DNA of 8,138 nucleotides, from positions 1-8,138 of the forward strand of contig CAMDRY010000124.1 of assembly GCA_945906975.1 (NCBI GenBank), written 5' to 3'. A program made the position numbers and the translations under genes. How positions within the stretch are numbered: position 1 is the stretch's first letter; the number at the start of each line of letters is the position of its first letter. Shown piece by piece: positions 1 through 5,733 of the stretch. The notes under the pieces are model-generated. The model ran no database searches. It had not been told where the DNA came from and saw nothing but the letters and a program-made list of their open reading frames with translations. The DNA is from Bordetella parapertussis (GTDB lineage Bacteria; Pseudomonadota; Gammaproteobacteria; Burkholderiales; SG8-39).

Positions 1-131
1 ACCTCGGCCGGCACCCCTTCCATGGCATGCCAGAGCTGGATTTCAGTGACAGCCCCGGCGCGAAGCGGTATTGCGGTAGTGGTGAAAAAGACCAGGCATA
101 AGCTCAGTGCTTTGATTAGTTGGGAGTTCAA
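1..131 (-). CDS. ugpB: UgpB-like ABC transporter periplasmic substrate-binding protein (5' end only)
   Basis: Only the first 43 codons are in the window; the gene runs off the left edge. The frame opens at a TTG codon (131-129), with a GAGGAC ribosome-binding sequence about 6 bases upstream and a stop codon (TAA) nine codons upstream in frame, so no earlier start fits well. The N-terminus is a signal peptide: a short polar/Lys start, then a hydrophobic stretch (about residues 9-23) and an Ala/Gly cleavage region near residues 25-27. The mature start reads AVTEIQLWHAMEG, which closely resembles the start of mature UgpB (AVTTIPFWHSMEG in E. coli). In that family the protein binds sn-glycerol-3-phosphate or glycerophosphodiesters in the periplasm and passes them to the UgpAEC importer. 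The rest of a ugp operon would lie to the left. It could be another family-1 sugar-binding protein, since so little is visible. Confidence 0.65.
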   Translation of the reverse strand, partial: MNSQLIKALSLCLVFFTTTAIPLRAGAVTEIQLWHAMEGVPAE

Positions 132-428
132 TCCGGAGTCCTCGCTCGTTGTTGTTTAGCGTCAGGCGGTGCTGCAGCATTGGCCGGGTATTCAAACAGG
201 GCACGCTTTGCACGCAGGTCGCGTAAGAGGCCGGGGGGGTGATGATTATAACTTCCCGGACGCTGGTGCCTGCAGGGACGACCATCGCCATAGCATAGGC
301 CATAACGGGCGTGTCTTATGGGCGCCCGAATCTTACGCCGTCCGAAGCGGCCTAAGCGGCGGCTGAGGGCCGCTCCCCACAGACCGAAGGTGTGGGTGCT
401 AACATCGCACCTCAGTCTTGCGCCGCAT
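132..428. other. divergent intergenic region between ugpB-like gene and birA
   Basis: This 297-base gap must hold control signals for two divergent genes. Visible items are the minus-strand TATAAT at 245-250 and a perfect 7-bp inverted repeat AGCGGCC/GGCCGCT at 346-352 and 368-374 with a 15-base loop. The repeat is not followed by a T-run, so it is not a standard terminator. Open frames that cross the gap on both strands have no recognisable protein features. No convincing plus-strand -35/-10 pair for birA was found. Confidence 0.5.
245..250 (-). promoter_or_regulatory. candidate -10 box for the ugpB-like gene
   Basis: The minus strand carries a perfect TATAAT here, about 113 bases ahead of the TTG start. 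At a spacing of 16-19 bases there is no good -35 box, so the promoter is tentative or may need an activator. I found no clear PHO box, although ugp genes are Pho-regulated in E. coli. The bases around the box (AG-T-ATAATCATCAC) resemble those around the TACAAT ahead of rfaE2. Confidence 0.35.
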
Positions 429-1418
429 ATGAACAAACACCTTTTCCCATTACTGCGTCTTCTGGCCGACGGCCGGTTTCATTCCGGCGAGCAGCTTGGC
501 GCCGGACTCGGCCTGACACGCTCGTCTGTGTGGCATGCCATCCATGCACTTGAGACGCACGGGCTTGCGCTTAACAAATTGCGCGGCCGTGGTTACCGTC
601 TGGCCAGACCGGCCGATCTGCTTGTCGCAGCTGATGTCTTGCAAGCCGCTGCTGCGGGATCTCGCCAGCTGCGGCTAGAACTCGTCGATAGTTGCGCCTC
701 GACCAACACGCTGCTGATGGAGCGCGCCCGCGCGGGCGCGCCGCATGCGAGCGCCATTGCCTGCGAATGGCAAAGCGCGGGGCGGGGGCGGCTTGGACGC
801 GCCTGGCAGTCCGGTCTTGGAGGCAGCCTGACCTTTTCGCTGTTGTGGCGGTTTGCGGGCGGCGCAGCCAGCCTTGCCGGGCTGTCCCTTGCGGTGGGCG
901 TTGCGGTGGTGCGTGCCCTCGGGCAGGCGGGACTGCGCGGTGTGCAATTGAAGTGGCCCAACGATGTCCTGCAAGATGAGAAAAAACTGGCCGGCATGCT
1001 CATTGAAATCAGCGGCGAGGCCGACGGACCGAGCGCCGCGGTCATCGGCATCGGCGTTAACACCCGGCTCGATGCAGCCCTGCGCGCGGCCATTGACCAA
1101 CCCGCCATCGATATTGCGAGCCTCGCCGACCCGGCGCCCTCGCGCAGCTTGCTGCTGGGCCTGTTACTGGGCGAACTGGTGAAGGTGCTCGAGGTGTTTG
1201 CGCGCGAGGGTTTTGCGCCCTTTCGTGAAGAATGGCAGCAACGGCATGCGCACCAGAACCAGCGTGTGCGTGTCAGCACGGGCGCGCGGCCCGGCGCGGG
1301 TGGGGGCGATCTGGTCGGGGATGCCGCCGGCATTGATGTGGATGGCGCACTGCTATTGCGCTCGGCGCGCGGGTTGGAACGCATTGTCAGCGGCGATGTC
1401 AGCCTGCGCCGGGCCTGA
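429..1418 (+). CDS. birA: biotin--[acetyl-CoA-carboxylase] ligase with N-terminal HTH
   Basis: BirA makes biotinyl-5'-AMP and transfers biotin to the biotin carboxyl carrier protein of acetyl-CoA carboxylase. The 329-residue product has an N-terminal winged-helix region (about 1-60, with the helix-turn-helix around GLTRSSVWHAIHALE). The central catalytic domain carries STNT (91-94), the ATP/biotin loop GRGRLGR (118-124), KWPNDV (175-180), KLAGMLIE (186-193) and GIGVN (207-211). A small C-terminal domain (about 275-329) ends in GDVSLR. The length is normal for the two-function form, so it may also repress biotin genes, although none are nearby. The ATG at 429 is chosen because the family N-terminus begins there. 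The frame stays open to an ATG at 318, but that extension is basic, low in family likeness and probably non-coding. No strong ribosome-binding site precedes 429. coaX follows 4 bases after the stop codon. Confidence 0.96.
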   Translation: MNKHLFPLLRLLADGRFHSGEQLGAGLGLTRSSVWHAIHALETHGLALNKLRGRGYRLARPADLLVAADVLQAAAAGSRQLRLELVDSCASTNTLLMERARAGAPHASAIACEWQSAGRGRLGRAWQSGLGGSLTFSLLWRFAGGAASLAGLSLAVGVAVVRALGQAGLRGVQLKWPNDVLQDEKKLAGMLIEISGEADGPSAAVIGIGVNTRLDAALRAAIDQPAIDIASLADPAPSRSLLLGLLLGELVKVLEVFAREGFAPFREEWQQRHAHQNQRVRVSTGARPGAGGGDLVGDAAGIDVDGALLLRSARGLERIVSGDVSLRRA

Positions 1419-1422
1419 TGCG

Positions 1423-2181
1423 ATGATGCTCACCGTCGATTGCGGCAACACCCGCCTCAAGTGGGCGCTGTACGGCGCCACGGCGCTCGCGGAGGGTGCG
1501 CCGCCGCTGGTGCTGCAACAAGGGTCGGTCGCGGTCGGCGCGATCAGCGACCTGGCAGCGCCGTGGAACGGTTTGCCGCAACCGCAGGCCATCGCCATCG
1601 GCAATGTCGCCGGCGAGATGGCGCGTGCCGCGCTGCTGCCCTTGCTGGCGCGCTGGCCGGTGGAGGCGCTGTGGGTGCGCGCCGGCGCCAGCGCATGCGG
1701 CGTTATCAGCCGCTACGATGATCCGGCGCAACTCGGGGTGGACCGCTGGGCGGCGCTCATCGCCGCCTGGGCGCGCTGCCGCGGCGCCTGTCTTGTGGTG
1801 AGCGCAGGGACGGCGACCACCATTGATTCGCTGGGCGCAAGGGGTGAGTTTCCCGGCGGGCGCATCCTCGCTGGCGTGGCGTTGATGAAAAAAGCGCTGG
1901 CCACCAATACCGCGGGCCTGCCCTTGCGGCAGGGGCGTTATGCCATCGACCCGTGCAACACCGCCGATGCGATTGAATCGGGTTGCCTTGAAGCGCAGGC
2001 AGGGGCGATAGAGCGATGCCACGCACGGCTGCCGGCGGGCTCGCCCTGCTACATCACCGGCGGGGCCGCCACCGTCGTCGCTGCGCGGCTCAATCTCGCC
2101 GCACCGGTGAGTGTGGTGGATAATCTGGTACTTGAGGGTTTGTTGCGTCTGGCACAGGCGGCGGCGCCGCGCAGCGCATGA
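1423..2181 (+). CDS. coaX: type III pantothenate kinase
   Basis: CoaX phosphorylates pantothenate in the first step of coenzyme A synthesis in the cytoplasm. The 252-residue length matches the family. Visible motifs are the N-terminal phosphate-binding DCGNTRLKW (6-14), LGVDRWAAL (104-112), SAGTATTID (127-135), GGRILAG (145-151), TGGAA (212-216) and a C-terminal DNLVLEGL (233-240). These cover the ASKHA-type ATP site and the pantothenate pocket. Two ATG codons in tandem (1423 and 1426) can both serve as start. They lie just after the birA stop, without a clear ribosome-binding site, so translation is probably coupled to birA. The same frame is open back to 1198, inside birA, but that part is a shadow of birA. 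Type III enzymes typically depend on a monovalent cation and are not inhibited by CoA, unlike type I. Confidence 0.95.
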   Translation: MMLTVDCGNTRLKWALYGATALAEGAPPLVLQQGSVAVGAISDLAAPWNGLPQPQAIAIGNVAGEMARAALLPLLARWPVEALWVRAGASACGVISRYDDPAQLGVDRWAALIAAWARCRGACLVVSAGTATTIDSLGARGEFPGGRILAGVALMKKALATNTAGLPLRQGRYAIDPCNTADAIESGCLEAQAGAIERCHARLPAGSPCYITGGAATVVAARLNLAAPVSVVDNLVLEGLLRLAQAAAPRSA

Positions 2182-2211
2182 GTAGCGCAGTTTTTTCCTG
2201 AGGATGGTCGC

Positions 2212-2904
2212 TTGAAGAATATGTTCATCATCTTGCTGGTCGCCAACCTCGCCTTCGCCGCCTGGGCGCTGCTGTTGCGCGACGAAGCGCGCGACGCGCA
2301 CCTGATGGCGCAACAGATCAACCCGGAGAAAATCAAGGTTATCCTGGCGCGCGACAAGCCAGCTGCTGCGCCAGTTGCGCCAGTTGCGGCGCCGGCGGCC
2401 AAGCCGCCGGAGCCGCCGGAATTGCTCGTCTGCGTCGAGTGGGGCGGGTTCGTGCCGGCGGATGCGACGCGTGTAGAGGAGTTGCTCGCGCCCTTGGGCA
2501 TGGGGCCCAAGTTGTCGCAGCGAAAGGTCGAGGATAATGTTGGTTGGTGGGTTTTTATTCCGCCTCTGCCCAGCCGCCAGGCGGCGAATCAGAAAGCGGT
2601 CGAGCTCAAAAGCCTGGGTGTGGAGGATTTTTTCATCGTCAGCGAAGACTCGAAATGGCGCAATGCCATCCAGTTTGGCTTGTTCAAGTCCCAGGATGCC
2701 GCGAATGTGCGTCTGGCGAAATTGCGTGACAGTCGCGTGCGCTCGGCCCAGGCCGGTATGCGCGATGCGCAGATAGCCAAGGTTTTTTTCCAGATGCGCG
2801 ACGTGCCCGAGCCCTTCGCCGCAAAGCTGGGTGAGATGAAGACCATGTTCCCCGGCAGCGAGGTCAAGGCCTGCGCCGCCGAGGAGGCGAAAGCCCGGCC
2901 ATGA
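2212..2904 (+). CDS. membrane-anchored SPOR-domain protein
   Basis: The 230-residue product has a single N-terminal membrane segment (about residues 4-22), so it should be an inner-membrane protein with its bulk in the periplasm. A Pro/Ala-rich linker (about 50-69) follows, then a C-terminal SPOR-like domain (about 110-185) with the pattern VGWWVFIPP, ANQKAVELKSLGV and IQFGLFKSQDAANVRLAKL. SPOR domains bind peptidoglycan stripped of stem peptides and usually bring proteins to the division septum. The TTG at 2212 is preferred because a GAGG sequence (2200-2203) sits 8 bases before it, whereas the in-frame ATG at 2221 is 17 bases away. It lies 30 bases after coaX and overlaps the next gene by ATGA. 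Its exact role is not known. It is not FtsN by length or by what I can see of the linker. Confidence 0.85.
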   Translation: MKNMFIILLVANLAFAAWALLLRDEARDAHLMAQQINPEKIKVILARDKPAAAPVAPVAAPAAKPPEPPELLVCVEWGGFVPADATRVEELLAPLGMGPKLSQRKVEDNVGWWVFIPPLPSRQAANQKAVELKSLGVEDFFIVSEDSKWRNAIQFGLFKSQDAANVRLAKLRDSRVRSAQAGMRDAQIAKVFFQMRDVPEPFAAKLGEMKTMFPGSEVKACAAEEAKARP

Positions 2905-3230
2905 AACTCTCCGCTATTCCCTTCTGCACCACCGACTGGTCGGCCATTGCGCCGACCGAACACCCGGGCGAGCGTGGCAAGGCGCTATGGCAGACGCAAC
3001 AATTCGGCGACATTCGCGTGCGAATGGTTGAATATTCCCCCGGTTATCTTGCCGACCACTGGTGTGCCAAGGGTCACGTCATCCTGTGCCTGCAGGGCCG
3101 GCTCGATACCGAGTTGAAGGACGGCCGTCGTTTCACCCTTACGCCGGGCATGAGTTACCAGGTCGCCGATGATGACGGCGAGCACCGCTCGTCAACGAAG
3201 GTGGGGGCCAGGCTCTTTATAGTGGATTGA
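2901..3230 (+). CDS. small single-domain cupin protein (DHCW-type cupin family)
   Basis: The 109-residue product is a single cupin barrel. The sequence GYLADHWCAKGHVILCLQG (49-66 region) is the first cupin motif, with His53, Cys55 and His59 as possible metal or active-site residues. TLTPGMSYQVADD (79-91) and EHRSST (94-99) form the second motif with His95. It matches my memory of a family named in databases as DHCW-motif cupin proteins, although here the motif reads D-H-W-C. The biochemical function of this family is not known to me. The start overlaps the SPOR gene stop by 4 bases (ATGA), which signals translational coupling. It is the last gene of the plus-strand run. Confidence 0.8.
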   Translation: MKLSAIPFCTTDWSAIAPTEHPGERGKALWQTQQFGDIRVRMVEYSPGYLADHWCAKGHVILCLQGRLDTELKDGRRFTLTPGMSYQVADDDGEHRSSTKVGARLFIVD

Positions 3231-3359
3231 TCCGCAGCCACGGAGAGTAGCCTCGACTAAGCCGGCGCAGTGGCGAAGGGTTCCTCCTTTGCGCATCTTT
3301 GACAGGTGCAGACGTGTCGTCATAGGTGCTGCCGGCGCCGGCGAAAAACGGGGAATTGG

Positions 3360-3390
3360 CTGGAAACGCCCGCCTGGCGCGCCTTTCCAG
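3360..3390. terminator. candidate bidirectional terminator hairpin between convergent genes
   Basis: Perfect arms CTGGAAA (3360-3366) and TTTCCAG (3384-3390) enclose a GC-rich inner part that continues the stem (GC/GC, then CGC/GCG) with C:C mismatches and a 3-base loop. It lies 18 bases past the rfaE2 stop codon and between the convergent cupin and rfaE2 genes. There is no immediate T-run on either strand. The nearest on the minus strand is a T5 tract starting 14 bases after the stem, so it is a non-canonical terminator at best. Confidence 0.45.
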
Positions 3391-3408
3391 CGGGGTGTGT
3401 GGTGCGGA

Positions 3409-3912
3409 TCAGCCGCGGATTTTGGCCAGCAGTGCCGTGGTCGAGCGCTCGTGCTGGAAGGGTATGGAGTGCACGCTGCCGCCCCAGGCCAGTACTTCTT
3501 TTGCGCCGACAATGTCCTCGGGTTTCCAGTCGCCGCCCTTGATGAGCACGTCGGGCTTGCAGGCGAGGATCAGCGACAGCGGCGTGTCCTCGTCAAACCA
3601 GGTCACCAGGTCGGTTGAGGCGAGGGCTGCGAGCACCGCGATGCGGTCCTGCTGGCTGTTGAGTGGCCGGTCATCGCCTTTGCCCAGACGCTTGACCGAG
3701 GCGTCGCTGTTGACCGCGACGATCAGACTCTCGCCCAGGGCGCGCGCCTGCGCGAGATAGGTGACGTGACCGCGATGCAGCAGGTCGAACACGCCGTTGG
3801 TGAACACCAGTGGTCGTGGCAATTGCGCCGCGCGTTGCGCGATGTCGCCGTTGTGGCAGCGCTTGGCTTCGAATTGCGGTCGCGGGTAACTGTCCATGGT
3901 ATCGGGGGTCAT
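3409..3912 (-). CDS. rfaE2: D-glycero-beta-D-manno-heptose 1-phosphate adenylyltransferase
   Basis: This enzyme joins ATP and heptose-1-phosphate to give ADP-heptose for the inner core of lipopolysaccharide. The 167-residue product is the stand-alone adenylyltransferase, equal to the C-terminal half of E. coli HldE; the kinase partner (rfaE1) is not in the window. The nucleotidyltransferase signature TNGVFDLLHRGH (38-49, with the HxGH nucleotide-binding residues 46-49) is intact, as are IVAVNSDASVKRL (64-76) and the C-terminal ERSTTALLAKIR (155-166). Start codons at 3912 and 3897 are both possible; neither has a strong ribosome-binding site. A minus-strand TACAAT at 3932-3937 could be its own -10 box, so it may be transcribed apart from the catabolic genes upstream. 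It converges on the cupin gene. Confidence 0.95.
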   Translation of the reverse strand: MTPDTMDSYPRPQFEAKRCHNGDIAQRAAQLPRPLVFTNGVFDLLHRGHVTYLAQARALGESLIVAVNSDASVKRLGKGDDRPLNSQQDRIAVLAALASTDLVTWFDEDTPLSLILACKPDVLIKGGDWKPEDIVGAKEVLAWGGSVHSIPFQHERSTTALLAKIRG

Positions 3913-3931
3913 CGTGCGGTGGCTTGTGATG

Positions 3932-3937
3932 ATTGTA
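3932..3937 (-). promoter_or_regulatory. candidate -10 box for rfaE2
   Basis: TACAAT on the minus strand lies in the 52-base gap before rfaE2, about 20 bases ahead of its first ATG, within AGTACAATCATCAC. No good -35 hexamer is seen at 16-18 bases. The flanking bases resemble those of the TATAAT ahead of the ugpB-like gene, which gives slight support. Confidence 0.3.
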
Positions 3938-3964
3938 CTTGATGCGCTGTGGCGTCCCGGCTGC

Positions 3965-4699
3965 TCAATGCGCCTTCAGCAGGCGTCCGGCGCGTTCGTC
4001 GCGGTCGTGTATGCCGGCTGTGCGCAAGGCCTGCCACCATGTGGCAAGGTTGCTGGTTACGACCGGTTTCCCCAGCTCAAGTTCCAGTTGCGGCACGAGG
4101 TCCAGGGTGGCGAAGTCGGTGCAGCTGACCAGCATGGCTTCGGCTTCGGGGTGGTCGGCTGCGCGCACATGGGCGAGAACGGTAGCCATGGGAACGCGCG
4201 CGATGTTGACGTACTCGTGCGCGCCGCCACCGCCGATGCCAAGGCCCTTGGCGCTCAGCGTGGTGATGCCGTGTTCGGCCAGAAAGGCGATTTCATGCCG
4301 GTTAAGGGCATCGTGATAGGGCGTAGCCAGTGCGATTTTTCGGGCACCAAGTGCGCGCAACGCATGTACGATGGCCGGCGACGTCGCGACCGCCGGCACA
4401 CCGCCCAGCTCGCGCATGCGATTGGTGAGTTTGTCCAGCGGCGACACCATGGAGCCGGCGGTGCAACCGTAGGCAATGACATCGACAGAGGCCGGCGTCA
4501 GGGTGGCGATGGCGGCGGCGAGATCGCGTTCGAGCGCGGCGGCGTCCCCGTCCGTATGCAGGACCATGCGCGTGACATGGATGCTCACGCCCTCCGGCGC
4601 CAGACGCGCCCACTCGGCCTCGTTGACGGTGTTGGTCGTGGGCACGATCAGTCCGATTTTGGCGCGCCGGCCGTAGGGCCGGTAATGCGCGTCAATCAT
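3965..4699 (-). CDS. maleate cis-trans isomerase-like protein (Asp/Glu racemase superfamily), both cysteines present
   Basis: The 244-residue product has the two-domain fold of the maleate isomerase/arylmalonate decarboxylase branch of the Asp/Glu racemase superfamily. Key sites are PTTNT (20-24), Cys79 in YGCTAGSM, TPY with Tyr128, and Cys193 in VSCTDFATLD, followed by LGKPVVTSNLATWWQALR. Maleate isomerase (NicE) uses such a cysteine pair and Asn/Tyr contacts to turn maleate into fumarate through a covalent succinyl-like adduct. Arylmalonate decarboxylase has Gly in place of the first cysteine, so this protein fits isomerase (or racemase) better. It is the last gene of the catabolic set, 66 bases after the lyase gene, in a gap filled with a 15-bp repeat. 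No clear ribosome-binding site precedes the ATG. The exact substrate is unknown; a substituted maleate is a fair guess given the lyase next door. Confidence 0.82.
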   Translation of the reverse strand: MIDAHYRPYGRRAKIGLIVPTTNTVNEAEWARLAPEGVSIHVTRMVLHTDGDAAALERDLAAAIATLTPASVDVIAYGCTAGSMVSPLDKLTNRMRELGGVPAVATSPAIVHALRALGARKIALATPYHDALNRHEIAFLAEHGITTLSAKGLGIGGGGAHEYVNIARVPMATVLAHVRAADHPEAEAMLVSCTDFATLDLVPQLELELGKPVVTSNLATWWQALRTAGIHDRDERAGRLLKAH

Positions 4700-4711
4700 G
4701 ATGCGCAGGCC

Positions 4712-4756
4712 ACTGATACAGTCACCATTGACACAGACACCAGTGACACAGACAGG
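4712..4756. repeat. three imperfect 15-bp tandem repeats
   Basis: Three direct copies of a 15-bp unit lie end to end: ACTGATACAGTCACC (4712-4726), ATTGACACAGACACC (4727-4741) and AGTGACACAGACAGG (4742-4756). They fill most of the 66-base gap between the lyase gene and the isomerase-like gene. The role is unknown. The repeat may act in the mRNA as a spacer or protein-binding site, or be a slippage product. Confidence 0.85.
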
Positions 4757-4765
4757 AGGTGTCGA

Positions 4766-5653
4766 TCATTTGAAGGATGTGGCTGCATCGGCATAGTTTT
4801 TGTCAAACTCGCTGACGTCATCAAAGCCCATCAAGGCGGAAAAATCCTTGAACGGATAGAGCGGCACGTCAAGCGCGGTGCTGGAGCCGTCGCGCTTGAG
4901 TCCGCTGTAGGCGCGCTCAAGTGCTGCTCCCATGGCAAGAAAACCGACTGCCGGGAAAATCGCGAAACGGTAGCCGATTTCCTGTAATTCGGCCGCGGTG
5001 AGCACCGGCGTGCGCCCGCCCTCGACCATGTTGGCGACCAGCGGCACGTCAAAGGCCTTGCCGATTCGCTGCATTTCCTCCACGCTTTCCGGTGATTCGA
5101 CGAACAGCAGATCGGCCCCGGCGCGCAGGTAGGTTTCGGCGCGGCGCAACGCCTCGTCGAGTCCCAGTGTGGTGCGCGCATCGGTGCGGGCGATGATGAG
5201 GAAGTCCTTGCTGTCGCGGCTCTCGGCGGCGACTTTGATCTTGGCGGCCATGTCCTCGCGCGCAATCACGCGCCGGCCGAGCATGTGGCCGCATTTTTTC
5301 GGAAACTCCTGGTCTTCGAGCTGAATGGCGCAGGCCCCGGCCGCCTCGTAGCCGCGCACAGTGTGACGCACATTGAGCAGGCCGCCGTAGCCGGTGTCGC
5401 CGTCGGCCACCAGGGGTGTCTGCGTGATCGAACTCAATTGCGCGACCCGGCCGGACATTTCGGTGTAGGTGGCGATGCCCGCATCGGGCAGTCCGAGGTG
5501 GGAGGCGACCACGCCGTAACCGGTCATGTAAAGGCATTCAAAGCCCATGCGGTCGGCGATCTTTGCCGAGATGCCGTCGAACACACCCGGAGCGACGATG
5601 AGTTTTTTCTGTTTGAGCCGCTGGGCGAAAGCGCGGCGTTTGCTTGCTGACAT
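4766..5653 (-). CDS. isocitrate lyase/PEP mutase superfamily lyase (2-alkylmalate or dimethylmalate lyase-like)
   Basis: The 295-residue product is a TIM-barrel enzyme of the isocitrate lyase/PEP mutase superfamily. It carries APGVFDGISAKIA (21-33), the Mg-binding VADGDTGYG (82-90, with Asp84 and Asp86), QLEDQ (111-115), the gating loop KKCGH (119-123), IARTDAR (154-160) and NMVEGGRTP (208-216). The intact loop with Cys121 as the likely general acid marks a C-C lyase, as in 2-methylisocitrate and 2,3-dimethylmalate lyases, not a phosphonate mutase or a cysteine-less oxaloacetate decarboxylase. The NMVEGG segment differs from the NITEFG of PrpB, so I favour an alkylmalate-type substrate with pyruvate or similar as a product. 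The ATG at 5653 has an AGGAG site (5659-5663) 5 bases upstream. It sits 80 bases after the monooxygenase. Cytoplasmic. Confidence 0.85.
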   Translation of the reverse strand: MSASKRRAFAQRLKQKKLIVAPGVFDGISAKIADRMGFECLYMTGYGVVASHLGLPDAGIATYTEMSGRVAQLSSITQTPLVADGDTGYGGLLNVRHTVRGYEAAGACAIQLEDQEFPKKCGHMLGRRVIAREDMAAKIKVAAESRDSKDFLIIARTDARTTLGLDEALRRAETYLRAGADLLFVESPESVEEMQRIGKAFDVPLVANMVEGGRTPVLTAAELQEIGYRFAIFPAVGFLAMGAALERAYSGLKRDGSSTALDVPLYPFKDFSALMGFDDVSEFDKNYADAATSFK

Positions 5654-5733
5654 GGTCTCTCCTTGGATTGGGTTCTGGTTCGGGCCGCACTATTCCTGGC
5701 GCGACTTTTCGGGACCGCCGGGCCCGCCGCCGG

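Noticed and set aside
43..303. 86-codon minus-strand frame overlapping the ugpB-like start
   Set aside because: It has no signal or domain, while the neighbouring frame starting at 131 encodes a clear signal peptide and UgpB-like mature start.
346..374. Inverted repeat AGCGGCC/GGCCGCT as a rho-independent terminator
   Set aside because: There is no T-run on either strand and both flanking genes start, not end, around this gap. It could be an operator but nothing supports that.
318..428. Upstream ATG extension of birA by 37 residues
   Set aside because: The added residues are basic and unlike any BirA N-terminus. The family start fits the ATG at 429.
593..1384. Long minus-strand open frame opposite birA
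   Set aside because: It is Arg/Ser/Pro-rich without recognisable motifs and lies fully opposite birA, whose motifs are intact. High-GC antisense frames of this kind are common.
2171..2196. GCGC...GCGC followed by a T6 run after coaX as a terminator
   Set aside because: The stem is only 4 bp, and the T-run is followed at once by the ribosome-binding site of the SPOR gene. Read-through is more likely.
1399..2313. 304-codon minus-strand open frame opposite coaX
   Set aside because: Composition is typical of an antisense shadow (Arg, His and Gln rich) and coaX motifs occupy the plus strand.
3896..4987. 363-codon plus-strand frame across rfaE2, the isomerase gene and the lyase gene
   Set aside because: It spans two well-supported minus-strand genes and a repeat gap, and shows no domain.
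5700..5733. GC palindrome around GGGCCC between the monooxygenase and lyase genes as a terminator
   Set aside because: Simple GC-rich self-complementarity with no T-run; the downstream gene has its own strong ribosome-binding site and probably shares the transcript.
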